Assembly: GCF_025466085.1 (NCBI RefSeq) | Contig: NZ_JANLOD010000062.1 | Location: 1 to 42,379 of the forward strand | Reading direction: 5' to 3' | Length of the DNA: 42,379 nucleotides | Origin: Pseudomonas sp. 14P_8.1_Bac3 | GTDB lineage: Bacteria > Pseudomonadota > Gammaproteobacteria > Pseudomonadales > Pseudomonadaceae | Part shown: piece by piece, positions 16,746-24,643 of the stretch | Layout: each line of letters starts with the position of its first letter | Position numbering within the stretch: the first letter of the stretch is position 1 | Position numbers and translations under genes: made by a program | The notes under the pieces: model-generated | Seen by the model: the letters and a program-made list of their open reading frames with translations, nothing else | What the model was told of the DNA's origin: nothing | Databases searched by the model: none

Positions 16746-18200
16746 TCAGGACAGGATGTGATCGGCGGGTTTCAGTGACCGGGTCAATCGGTGGTAGCTG
16801 AAACTGAACCCCGGAAACATGGCAATCACATGACCGCTCTTGCTTTGATACCAACTGTGGCAGCCTCCAGACTTCCACACCGTGCGTTCCATTTCCCGGT
16901 GGATCATTTCAGTGTAGGTATGTTCTGCCTCGGGGCGAACTTCGATGCTGCGCAAACCCTGATCTTTCAGCGTGCGGATGCAATCAAGAATGTAGTTCAT
17001 CTGGGATTCGATGATGAACAGCGCCGAAGTGTGGCCGATCCCGGTGTTGGGACCGGTGACGATAAACAGGTTGGGAAAGTCTGGCAGGCTGGTGCCGAGG
17101 TAGGCGCGTGGGTAAATCGCCCAGAAGTCCCTGAGCTGCTTGCCGTTTCTTCCGCTGACGGGGTAGGAAATCACCCCGTCGGTGGCGTCGTAACCGGTGG
17201 ACCAGACGATCAAGTCAACATCGATATGCTGTCCGTCCCGGGTGACGATGCCGGTTTCGTCAATCGACGCGATGCCTTGCTCGCGGCTGTGCAACGTCAC
17301 ATTGGGGCGGCCGAGTGCGGGGTAGAGGGTGCTGGAGACAATGACCCGCTTGCAGCCGATGGCGTAATCCGGCGTCAGTTTTCGCCGAAGCTCCGCGTCA
17401 GGGACCTGCCGTTTCAGGAACCGCAGGGCGTGTTGCTGGACCATGCGGATCGCCGGTTTCGAGTATTTGAAAGCAATCACGCGGGTCTCGAATTGCCAGT
17501 AAATCATCCAGCGCAGCAGTTTGTACGCCGGTTTCAGACCCAGCAGCCAGCGCTGGAACGGCCCAAACGCGCGGTCGGCTCGAGGCAGCACCCAGTGCGG
17601 CGAGCGCTGGAACACGTGCAAATGCCCGACATCCGGGGCAATCGCCGGAATCACCTGGGCGGCACTGGCGCCACTGCCGACGATGGCCACGCGTTTTTGC
17701 CGATAGTCGTAGGTGTGATCCCAGTTGTTCGTATGAAACGTCGTGCCCTGAAAGCGCTCCTGGCCCTCGAAGTGCGGGATGACGGGTTGGCTCAGCGGGC
17801 CGGTGGCATTGATCAGGAACTGAGCGTGGTACGTGCCCTTGTTCGCGGTGTGTACTGCCCAGCGCTTGGCTTCGTCGTCCCATTCGACGCGTTCGACGTT
17901 GGCCTCCAGTTCCACTTTGTCGCGCAGCCCGAAATGCTCGACCACGTAGCGGGTGTAGCGGTGCAGTTCGGCCTGTTCGGCGAACATCTGCGTCCAGCGG
18001 TACGGGGCGAAAGACAGCGAATAGAGCGGCGAGGGCACGTCGACCGCCGCACCGGGGTAGGTGTTCTGGCACCAGGTGCCGCCAAAGAAGTCCCGCCGTT
18101 CCAGCAATCGAAAATCGTCGATGCCCGCCTTGAGCAAATTGATCGCCGCGCACTGCCCGCCAAATCCGCTGCCGATGATCAACACCTGAAAAGTCTGCAT
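16746..18200 (-). CDS. Flavin-dependent monooxygenase, Baeyer-Villiger type
   Basis: A 484-residue flavoprotein. The FAD-binding motif is GSGFGG (10-15) and the NADPH-binding motif is GSGASA (175-180). Between them, the type I Baeyer-Villiger fingerprint FxGxxxHxxxW(P/D) is present as FQGTTFHTNNWD (150-161). Such enzymes insert oxygen next to a ketone; related FMO-type members oxidise N or S atoms instead. The substrate is unknown. A GGAGG before the ATG at 18200 supports the start. It is the first gene of a two-gene unit with the membrane-anchored hydrolase. The neighbouring upstream gene (a diguanylate cyclase) is divergent. Confidence 0.92.
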   Translation of the reverse strand: MQTFQVLIIGSGFGGQCAAINLLKAGIDDFRLLERRDFFGGTWCQNTYPGAAVDVPSPLYSLSFAPYRWTQMFAEQAELHRYTRYVVEHFGLRDKVELEANVERVEWDDEAKRWAVHTANKGTYHAQFLINATGPLSQPVIPHFEGQERFQGTTFHTNNWDHTYDYRQKRVAIVGSGASAAQVIPAIAPDVGHLHVFQRSPHWVLPRADRAFGPFQRWLLGLKPAYKLLRWMIYWQFETRVIAFKYSKPAIRMVQQHALRFLKRQVPDAELRRKLTPDYAIGCKRVIVSSTLYPALGRPNVTLHSREQGIASIDETGIVTRDGQHIDVDLIVWSTGYDATDGVISYPVSGRNGKQLRDFWAIYPRAYLGTSLPDFPNLFIVTGPNTGIGHTSALFIIESQMNYILDCIRTLKDQGLRSIEVRPEAEHTYTEMIHREMERTVWKSGGCHSWYQSKSGHVIAMFPGFSFSYHRLTRSLKPADHILS

Positions 18201-18371
18201 GGGCCTCCTTTTTTATCGTCATGGGCTTAACCCTCTCTTCAGGTATAGCCAAACTGGACCGCGACGCATGGGCCTGCAGCCGGTAATGGCAATTTGACGT
18301 CGCCCTGTTAGACTTCGTGCACACCAGAACGCCGGTGTCAGCAGGTTCCGTCCAGTGGCGCAGAGGCTCCT

Positions 18372-19508
18372 ATGAGAAAAACGGGAGGAAGAGGACTTTC
18401 ACTGGCCAGAAGGCTCTATGCATCGCGAACCCTGGGGCTGGCCTTGGGGTTGCTGTGCGTGGGCACCGCGGTGTACCCGCTGGACCCGGCCCCGTGGGTC
18501 TGGGTGATGATGCTGCTCAATGCGATCCTCTGGCCGCATGTCGCCTACCTGTGGGCACGCCGGGCCAAGGTTCCCTTTCACGCCGAACACCGCAACATCC
18601 TGGTGGATGCTTTTCTCGGCGGATTCTGGGTCGCGGCCATGCAATTCAATCCGCTGCCCACGGCGGCCACGCTGGCCATGATGGCGATGAACAACGTGGC
18701 CATCGGCGGCTTGCGATTCCTGCTGGTGGGCACGGCCGCGCAACTGCTCGGCATCGCAGTGGGATGGCTGGTGTTTACCCCGGCCTTCGTGGCGCAGACC
18801 ACGCCGACGCAGTTGTACGCCTGCCTGCCGCTGCTGATCTTCTATCCGATGGCGCTGGGCTGGATCTGTTTTCGCCAAGCCACCACGCTGGGCCGGCACA
18901 AGCGCGAATTGCTGGCGCTCAGTCGCACCGACAGCCTCACTGGCCTGCTCAATCACGGTGCCTGGAAAGACCAGTTGGAGGTCGAATACCAGCGCTGCAA
19001 GCGCCAGCATCAGGGCGGGGCGATTGCGCTGATCGACATCGACCATTTCAAAACCATCAACGACACCTACGGTCATGTCGCTGGGGACATCGTGTTGCGC
19101 CAGCTGAGCAAAATGCTCAAACAGAACCTGCGGGCGACCGATGTGGCAGGGCGTTACGGCGGCGACGAGTTTTGCGTGATTCTCCCGGACCTGACGCTCG
19201 ATCACGCTGCGGCCGCCATGGATGCCCTGCGTGATCGCTTCGCCACCCTCGGCTACGAGCAGAGCCCGGCGCTGACCGTCAGCCTGAGCATCGGCCTGGC
19301 CGCCTTCAACCCGGCACACACCGAGGCGACGCTATGGCTCAATGATGCCGATCAGGCGCTCTACGAAGCCAAGACCACCGGGCGTAATCGGGTGATTTGC
19401 AGCGGTGATGGCAAGCCGCATCATGAGCTGCTCGATTCGGGCTACCCAACTTGCGGGAGTGGGCTTGCTCGCGAAGGCGGCCTGTCAGGCGACCTGAACG
19501 CGGGTTGA
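18372..19508 (+). CDS. Diguanylate cyclase, MASE2-GGDEF
   Basis: A 378-residue membrane-bound enzyme that makes c-di-GMP. Residues 1-170 hold about five hydrophobic helices matching the MASE2 sensor, as in AdrA/DgcC. The GGDEF domain runs from about 180 to 345: DSLTGLLNH (187-195), the metal-site DIDHFK (222-227), the GGDEF active site at 263-267, and the inhibitory I-site RATD (254-257) five residues before it. Product feedback is therefore likely. The last part of the reading frame (about residues 361-378, GSGLAREGGLSGDLNAG) is encoded by a REP element, so the original stop was probably lost by REP insertion or drift. The gene is divergent from the monooxygenase gene. Confidence 0.93.
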   Translation: MRKTGGRGLSLARRLYASRTLGLALGLLCVGTAVYPLDPAPWVWVMMLLNAILWPHVAYLWARRAKVPFHAEHRNILVDAFLGGFWVAAMQFNPLPTAATLAMMAMNNVAIGGLRFLLVGTAAQLLGIAVGWLVFTPAFVAQTTPTQLYACLPLLIFYPMALGWICFRQATTLGRHKRELLALSRTDSLTGLLNHGAWKDQLEVEYQRCKRQHQGGAIALIDIDHFKTINDTYGHVAGDIVLRQLSKMLKQNLRATDVAGRYGGDEFCVILPDLTLDHAAAAMDALRDRFATLGYEQSPALTVSLSIGLAAFNPAHTEATLWLNDADQALYEAKTTGRNRVICSGDGKPHHELLDSGYPTCGSGLAREGGLSGDLNAG

Positions 19509-19537
19509 CCCGCTTTTGCGAGCAAGCCCGCTCCCAC
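19453..19537. repeat. REP doublet overlapping the 3' end of the GGDEF gene
   Basis: The left arm GCGGGAGTGGGCTTGCTCGC (19453-19472) and right arm GCGAGCAAGCCCGCTCCCAC (19518-19537) form an inverted pair like that at 3749-3834, with two mismatches. The stop codon of the cyclase gene (19506-19508) lies inside it. A single second-class element (TGTAGGAGTCAGCTTGCTGG) follows at about 19556-19580. Confidence 0.85.
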
Positions 19538-19555
19538 AAGGGGTTGCATAACCCC

Positions 19556-19580
19556 TGTAGGAGTCAGCTTGCTGGCGATG
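19556..19580. repeat. Single REP of the TGTAGGAG class
   Basis: TGTAGGAGTCAGCTTGCTGG then CGATG. It contains an internal inverted repeat (CAGC..GCTG) and is related to the doublet at 26163-26248. No partner arm follows. Confidence 0.6.
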
Positions 19581-19612
19581 ATGTCGAAACCCTCAACACC
19601 CTTCCCGAACCC

Positions 19613-20482
19613 TTACTCCTTGACGCTCATGAACTCTTCTGCAAAGCGGATATATTCCTCAGGCTGCGTGTACGTATGCGTCAGTTCCGTCGCATTCAGG
19701 TCCGAGGCCTGGGTGAAGATCTGCCGTTGTTCACGCAAGCTGTCGTACGTCGCCTTGATCGCGGCGAAGTAAGCGCCATGCCCGTCGATGACGACACGCA
19801 CGCCCAGTTCGGCCAGGCGATTGTCGTCGCGCAACAGGGGGTTGCCGTAGGTGACGAGCATCAGCGGCACGCTCAGGTGCTCGGCAATCTGTTCCAGGTG
19901 ATCGAAATCACGCACGCCCACCATGCAAATCCCATCGGCACCGGCTTTCTGGTACTGCCGGGTGCGGCTGATGACTTCCTGCACCGGCAGGATCCCGGCG
20001 TTGGTGCGGGCGACGATGGCCATTTCGTTATCGACCCGGGCTTCCAGCGCGGCGCGAATCTTGCCAACCCCTTCGGCCACGCCGATCAGGTCGGTGGATT
20101 TGCGGCCGAATTGCGCTGGCAACAGTGTGTCTTCGATGGTCAGGGCCGCCACGCCAGCGCGTTCGAGTTCGACGATGGTGCGCATGACGTTCAGCGCGTT
20201 GCCGTAGCCGTGGTCGGCGTCGGCGATGAATGGCAGTTGGGCCACGCGGCCGATCCGGGTGGCCTGTTCGGCGAATTCGCTGAGGGTGATCAGGGCGAAG
20301 TCAGGGGCGCCCAATACCTGCAACGAGGCGACCGATCCCCCCAGAATCCCTACTTCAAAACCCAGGTCCGCGGCGATGCGTGCCGACATCGGGTCGAAGA
20401 CCGATGCGGTGTGGTAGCACTTGTTGGAAGTGAACAGCTCGCGGAAGTTACGGCGCAAATCCTGATGGGAAAGCCTGGACAT
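19613..20482 (-). CDS. Oxaloacetate decarboxylase-like enzyme (ICL/PEP mutase superfamily)
   Basis: A 289-residue enzyme of the isocitrate lyase/PEP-phosphonomutase superfamily. By eye it is closest to P. aeruginosa PA4872, which was shown to decarboxylate oxaloacetate. The Mg-binding segment IADADHGYGN has D88 and D90, and IEDT has E117 and D118. The long C-terminal segment with DGHGAYFAAI is characteristic of that subgroup. The isocitrate lyase catalytic KKCGH loop is absent. The start at 20482 (MSRLSHQDL) is preferred to an upstream in-frame start, which would add 25 unlike residues. It follows the AruG-like gene by 150 bases on the same strand. Confidence 0.85.
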   Translation of the reverse strand: MSRLSHQDLRRNFRELFTSNKCYHTASVFDPMSARIAADLGFEVGILGGSVASLQVLGAPDFALITLSEFAEQATRIGRVAQLPFIADADHGYGNALNVMRTIVELERAGVAALTIEDTLLPAQFGRKSTDLIGVAEGVGKIRAALEARVDNEMAIVARTNAGILPVQEVISRTRQYQKAGADGICMVGVRDFDHLEQIAEHLSVPLMLVTYGNPLLRDDNRLAELGVRVVIDGHGAYFAAIKATYDSLREQRQIFTQASDLNATELTHTYTQPEEYIRFAEEFMSVKE

Positions 20483-20633
20483 ATAAGTTCCACCAATACA
20501 AAGGAATGGAAAGGCTTGAGCAAGAGTGTCAACGCCGAAGATACAAAAGGCTATCACGCCACAGGGGTAAGAATGATGACGAATTTGCAGCTAGCTTAAA
20601 CGAATCCGCTGCCGTGGGGCGGGCGCCTGCGCT

Positions 20634-21668
20634 TCAAGCGGCGACAGCTTGCTGCTGTTGGTTGGGCAACGGCACCGCCCGGACCGAGTTGCCGGGCTGC
20701 AATTGCAGGCGTTTGGCGGTGAGCCGGTCGACGATCAGGCTGTCGCCCACCCGCCTTGCCGGGGCAGCGGTGACGCGGCAATTTTCCAGTCGGCGGTTGT
20801 GGATCAACCAGATGGGGGCCTGATCGTCCGGCGTGCCGATGGTCAATTCCAGCGCCAGGCTGTCGCGCACGGTGCGGATTTTCGACAGCGGCGCCTCGAT
20901 CACCGGGCCGGCGTCGAAGATGTCGATGTAGCCCTGGTGGGTGAAACCTTCGGCGGTGAGGATTTTCAACGCCGGTTCGGTGTTGGGGTGCGCTTTGCCG
21001 ATCACCGCCTGGGCCTGTTCGGTGAGCATGCAGGTATAAAGCGGTTGGCGCGGCATCAGTTCGGCGATGAACGCTTTGCTGCCCAGACCGGACAAGTGAT
21101 CCGCGTGGCTGAAGTCCATCTTGAAAAAGTGCCGGCCCAGGCTGTCCCAGAAGGGCGAGCAGCCTTGCTCATCGGCGCTGCCGCGCAGTTCGGCGATGAG
21201 TTTTTCGCCGAACAGGTGAGTGAACTCGGCCACAAACAACAGGCGTCCCAACGACAGTAATCGGCCGTTGCTGCCCTGGCGTTGATCCGGTCGCAGGAAC
21301 AATGAGCACATTTCCGATTGCCCGGTCATTTCGTTGTTCAGGAATAGCGTCGAGATCTGTCGCTGGATGCCCAGGTCCGGCGACGAACTGACCGTCAGCC
21401 CGACCCGATAGTTGTACCAGGGCTCGCGCAGCCCGACGGCACCCGTCAGTGCGCTGACGCCCACCACTTGCTGGTCGTCATCTTCGAGCACGAACAGGTA
21501 ATCGGCATCGGCCCGCTCGACCTGTCCGGCGAACGTGCGTTGCGCCCAGCGCACGCGGTGGAGCAGGCGATCTTCGTTGACCGGCAGGGTGGTGAACCCC
21601 GGGCCTGCCTGCCGCACCAGTGCCAGCAGGGCGGGCAGGTCGGAGACGTGAACCGGACGGACAATCAT
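20634..21668 (-). CDS. Arginine N-succinyltransferase-like, beta (AruG-type) subunit
   Basis: A 344-residue GNAT-like acyltransferase of the AstA family, beta-type. It matches AruG along its length by eye: MIVRPV start, LREPWYNYRVGLTV, SPFWDSLGRHFFKM, KAFIAELMP, and GYIDIFDAGP. AruG with AruF transfers succinyl from succinyl-CoA to arginine or ornithine in the AST pathway. Here the pair stands alone, with none of the usual aruC, aruD, aruB or aruE neighbours, so it is probably a second, paralogous copy whose substrate may differ. It follows the alpha-type gene by 55 bases on the same strand. The C-terminus is Gln-rich (NQQQQAVAA), beyond the conserved region. Confidence 0.85.
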   Translation of the reverse strand: MIVRPVHVSDLPALLALVRQAGPGFTTLPVNEDRLLHRVRWAQRTFAGQVERADADYLFVLEDDDQQVVGVSALTGAVGLREPWYNYRVGLTVSSSPDLGIQRQISTLFLNNEMTGQSEMCSLFLRPDQRQGSNGRLLSLGRLLFVAEFTHLFGEKLIAELRGSADEQGCSPFWDSLGRHFFKMDFSHADHLSGLGSKAFIAELMPRQPLYTCMLTEQAQAVIGKAHPNTEPALKILTAEGFTHQGYIDIFDAGPVIEAPLSKIRTVRDSLALELTIGTPDDQAPIWLIHNRRLENCRVTAAPARRVGDSLIVDRLTAKRLQLQPGNSVRAVPLPNQQQQAVAA

Positions 21669-21723
21669 GAGGCAATTCCTTCTGCGGGCTGGCGCGGTCG
21701 CGGTGCCTGGGGCCGGAGGGGAC

Positions 21724-22740
21724 TCACAGGGCTATCACCCGGACCGGACTGCCATCGGTGACCTTCAACGCGGCGCACATTTCGGCGCTCAGGGCCACGG
21801 GGCGTCCGGCGCTGTAGTCCAGGTCGGCGACGATGGCACGATAGTCCTTCAACGAGTCGTTACTTACCAGGTAGCGGCCGCGAGCGTCGATGATATCGAC
21901 CGCTGTTGCCGTGTCGGTGCGGCTTTGCGCAATGGAGCGGATGCTGGCGAGACGCGCGTACAAGGTCGGGCCGCCGTCGAACAAATCGATGTAGCTGCTG
22001 GTTTCGAACCCCTCGCGTTCAAGGATATCGAAGGCGTCCTGGCCGTCGGCATGGATGCGGCCGATGCAGTCCTGTGCTTCCTGGGACAGCATCGGCACGT
22101 AGATCGGGTAGTGCGGCATCAGCTCAGCGAGGAACGCCCGGCTCTCCAGCCCGCAAAGACGCTCGGCCTCGACGTAGGGCAGGTCGAAGAAGTGTTTGCC
22201 TACCGCATCCCAGAAGGGCGACTGTCCTTCATCGTCGCTGTAACCGACGATTTCGGTGATCACCGCCTCGGCGAAGCGTTGCGCATGGGCGGCGATAAAC
22301 ATCAGCCGCGCCCGTGACAGCAGTTCTGAGGATGGTGTACGTGCCAGCGCCCCGTCGATGTGAAAACCCCGCAGCAAGGTATGGCCATTGAGGTCATGAC
22401 ACAACGACAGTGCCGGCACGCCATGCTTGATGTTCAATTCCCGCGAGGCGCTGGTGAAGTTGCGATGGCGCAGGCTGTAGAAGGGCTCTTTGAAACCGGC
22501 CGTGGCGAGGATTTCCGAGCAGCCCGCGAGACGCCGGGTTGTCAGGTCTTCCAGCACGAAGAAGTAGTTTTCCGGGCCATGGGCCTGGACGTTTTTATCG
22601 AATGAGGCGCACGAATCGAGAATCCGCTCGCGCAGGCGTTCGCTATCGTCCGGCAAGGACGTGACGCCGACCAGGCTTTCGCGCGCGAGTCGCTGTAGCT
22701 GAGGCAGATCGGTTAACTCCACTGGGCGTAAGACCAGCAT
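21724..22740 (-). CDS. Arginine/ornithine N-succinyltransferase-like, alpha (AruF-type) subunit
   Basis: A 338-residue AstA-family protein of the alpha (AruF) type. It begins MLVLRPVELTDL, then YFFVLEDLTTRRLAGCS, ALSLCHDLNGHTLL, SPFWDAVGKHFFDL, LAELMPHYPIYVP and DLFDGGPTLYARL, following AruF closely. By eye it diverges from AruF more than a core-pathway orthologue would be expected to. With the AruG-like gene it would form a heteromeric succinyltransferase. ACAGGAG lies nine bases before the ATG. A long non-coding gap lies upstream, which probably contains the promoter. An ArgR-type operator was looked for but not found with confidence. Confidence 0.85.
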   Translation of the reverse strand: MLVLRPVELTDLPQLQRLARESLVGVTSLPDDSERLRERILDSCASFDKNVQAHGPENYFFVLEDLTTRRLAGCSEILATAGFKEPFYSLRHRNFTSASRELNIKHGVPALSLCHDLNGHTLLRGFHIDGALARTPSSELLSRARLMFIAAHAQRFAEAVITEIVGYSDDEGQSPFWDAVGKHFFDLPYVEAERLCGLESRAFLAELMPHYPIYVPMLSQEAQDCIGRIHADGQDAFDILEREGFETSSYIDLFDGGPTLYARLASIRSIAQSRTDTATAVDIIDARGRYLVSNDSLKDYRAIVADLDYSAGRPVALSAEMCAALKVTDGSPVRVIAL

Positions 22741-23287
22741 GGATGCACTCCTGTATCAAAGGGTTCGGCATTCGGCACGAACCTGACTATCACTGTCGGT
22801 TTCCACGCGTTGAATCGGCGGTCGCTGGCTGGCCTGGCGCCGCTCTTTTTCTAATCAATCATTATTTGAGACAGCACTCGATCGACCCTCGGAATGTTGA
22901 GCGGCCGGTCGGTTTGTCGGCAATGGAGGCGATGTTTCATTTCGCTGAGAGAAGGCATCCGGGCTCCTGCTGGATGGGGGGGGCGTGTGTACATTTCATA
23001 ATCCGTTACAGCAGTATTTATTTAACCCGCGCCCTATGTCTAGTGAATTTTTGTGCGGTCTTTTCAGCCCTGAAAAAGGGCGAAGTGCCCGTAAGTCGGG
23101 ACCTACGCACATGTCGATCAATCTTGTAGGCCCGCGCTGACAAGGTCGTCGGATATCACTGTTTTTCAAGCAGACAGGTGGGATTAATCGGTGAAACGAA
23201 ACGCCCGCCATCGCTTTTCTTACGGCACAATTGCCAATGGATGACAGCTCATGCTGTTGGTTCTTACTTCAACCGAGTGATCTTTTC
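22741..23287. other. 547-base gap: promoter region and structured segment
   Basis: No credible gene. The only long forward frame here (22743-23129) has a poor start and no family features. The gap separates two divergently transcribed units, so it should hold both promoters. It contains an 8-G run (22976-22983), AT-rich stretches near 22850 and 23005-23035, and the hairpin cluster at 23053-23110 listed separately. Confidence 0.6.
23053..23110. ncRNA. Compact structured segment, possible leader RNA
   Basis: GTGC/GCAC with GGTC/GACC (23053-23060 and 23100-23110) can close a domain. Inside are hairpins that share bases and exclude one another: GCCC 67-70 with GGGC 78-81; GGGC 78-81 with GCCC 87-90; and CCCG 88-91 with CGGG 97-100 (all in 23,0xx or 23,100). 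TTTTCA/TGAAAA (61-66 and 71-76) is a further option. It does not match any riboswitch I know, including the cobalamin type. It lies about 180 bases before the phosphatase-cobF unit. Confidence 0.35.
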
Positions 23288-23863
23288 GTGCAGGCGACCC
23301 GTTTAACTCTAATGTGCCACGCTAGAACCGTCGCACAGAAATTGGCGCGCTTTCCTACGGATGAGCCGCTGGAGATGGATTGGCAATCGGCGAAAGATTC
23401 CCTCCGTGACCGGTTCAAAAGCGCGCCGCGGCTTTTTAGCGCTCCGGAACGGCGAGCCCGGCAAACCGCCGCGTTGTTTGGCAGCGAGGTGGAGATCATC
23501 GAAGCGCTGCGTGATTGCGATTTCGGGCGCTGGAATGGCGTGCGGATCGGCGACCTGCAGAAAACTGAAGCCGAGACGCTGCAGGCCTGGCTCGATGACC
23601 CGCATTCGGCGCCTCACGGTGGCGAGTCGGTGGTGCAACTCGGCGAGCGGGTGGCCGCGTGGCTGACGACGCTGGAAGCCACCCCGGGCCACATCGTTGC
23701 AATCACCCACCCCTATATCATTCGCGCGGCGCTGGCCCTGGTGTTGCAAAGTCCGGCATCCAATCTGATCGACGTCGAACCGCTGTCCGCCATCGAGTTG
23801 CGGTTCAATGGTCGCTGGCGTCTGCGCTTGTCAGGCACAGACCTTGAGGACTTCCGTCAATGA
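23288..23863 (+). CDS. Histidine phosphatase-like protein with degenerate RHG motif
   Basis: A 191-residue protein (from GTG 23288) with the fold order of the histidine phosphatase branch. Next to cobF it resembles CobC, the alpha-ribazole phosphatase of cobalamin assembly. The N-terminal catalytic motif normally reads RHG; here it is LMCHART, so the His (H11) is kept but the Arg is Cys and the Gly is Ala. Other expected features remain: APERRARQTA, a DFGRWNG segment, GGES, and a second His in AITHPY. Activity may be reduced or altered. GTG 23288 is chosen because the family start lies just before the RHG region. The stop overlaps the cobF start as ATGA, so the two are translationally coupled. 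Confidence 0.75.
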   Translation: MQATRLTLMCHARTVAQKLARFPTDEPLEMDWQSAKDSLRDRFKSAPRLFSAPERRARQTAALFGSEVEIIEALRDCDFGRWNGVRIGDLQKTEAETLQAWLDDPHSAPHGGESVVQLGERVAAWLTTLEATPGHIVAITHPYIIRAALALVLQSPASNLIDVEPLSAIELRFNGRWRLRLSGTDLEDFRQ

Positions 23864-24615
23864 AAAAACTGATGGTCATCGGCATCGGTGCCGGCAACCC
23901 CGACTACATCACGATGCAGGCCGTGAAAGCGCTGAATGTGGTGGATGTGTTTTTCCTGATGGACAAGGGCCAGAGCAAGGACAAGTTGATCGACCTGCGT
24001 CGTGAGATTTGCGAGCGCTACATCGGCGATCACCCTTACCGTTTCGTCGAAGCCCACAGTCCGGAGCGCGAGCGCGGTGATGTGGACTACAAGGTCAGCG
24101 TGGACGATCTGAACCTCGCCAAGCAGTTGACCTTCGAGCGGTTGATCAATGAGGAAATCTCCGACGATCAGTGCGGCGGTTTCCTGGTGTGGGGCGATCC
24201 GGCGTTGTATGACAGCACGATTCGGATCCTGCAGGCGATTCTGGCGTCCGGGCGCTGCGTGTTTGAATTCGAAGTAATCCCCGGCATCACCAGCGTCCAA
24301 GCGCTGGCGGCGCAACACAAGGTGCCGCTGAACCAGATCGGGCGGTCGGTTGAAATCACCACCGGGCGGCGGTTGGCGGCCGGGCAGGTGAGCGATGCCG
24401 ACAGTCTGGTGGTGATGCTCGACGCGGAAGATTCCTACCATCAGGTGGCGGATCAGGAGACAGAGATTTACTGGGGGGCTTACCTGGGGACGCCGGATGA
24501 GATCCTCATCAGCGGCAAGCTCAGGGAGGTGGCAGATGAAATTGCGCGGGTACGCAAGGCGGCGCGGTTGGCCAATGGGTGGATTATGGATACGTACCTG
24601 TTGCGTAAGCCATGA
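23860..24615 (+). CDS. cobF: Precorrin-6A synthase (deacetylating), CobF
   Basis: A 251-residue SAM-dependent tetrapyrrole methylase. It has the family N-terminal loop GIGAGNPDYIT (residues 8-18), the central VWGDPALYD segment, and VIPGITSVQALAA near 144. CobF methylates C-1 of precorrin-5 and removes the acetyl group in the aerobic cobalamin pathway; the length fits CobF better than other methylases of the set. It is coupled to the histidine phosphatase-like gene. No other cobalamin gene is in this window. A hairpin follows the stop, between it and the convergent ftrA-like gene. Confidence 0.92.
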   Translation: MKKLMVIGIGAGNPDYITMQAVKALNVVDVFFLMDKGQSKDKLIDLRREICERYIGDHPYRFVEAHSPERERGDVDYKVSVDDLNLAKQLTFERLINEEISDDQCGGFLVWGDPALYDSTIRILQAILASGRCVFEFEVIPGITSVQALAAQHKVPLNQIGRSVEITTGRRLAAGQVSDADSLVVMLDAEDSYHQVADQETEIYWGAYLGTPDEILISGKLREVADEIARVRKAARLANGWIMDTYLLRKP

Positions 24616-24635
24616 GGCCGCCTTCGCGGCCCTCA
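24613..24635. terminator. GC-rich hairpin between convergent cobF and ftrA-like genes
   Basis: TGAGGCCGC and GCGGCCCTCA pair around a CTTC loop, with one bulged C. It starts just inside the cobF stop. There is no T-run on either strand, so it may be a weak or Rho-assisted end point for both genes. Confidence 0.5.
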
Positions 24636-24643
24636 GACGCAGC

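Noticed and set aside
16791..18230. A 479-residue forward frame over the monooxygenase gene
   Set aside because: Antisense to a flavoprotein with intact motifs.
22976..22983. Run of 8 G as a phase-variation tract
   Set aside because: It lies in non-coding DNA with no gene start close enough for slippage to matter.
22741..22990. ArgR operator for the AruF-like gene
   Set aside because: Only scattered TGTCGG half-sites, without the paired arrangement expected.
22743..23129. A 128-residue forward frame in the gap before the phosphatase gene
   Set aside because: Poor ribosome site, no motif, and composition unlike neighbours; also spans an 8-G run.
22741..23287. Cobalamin riboswitch upstream of cobF
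   Set aside because: No B12 box or the characteristic GCCACTG segment was found on either strand.
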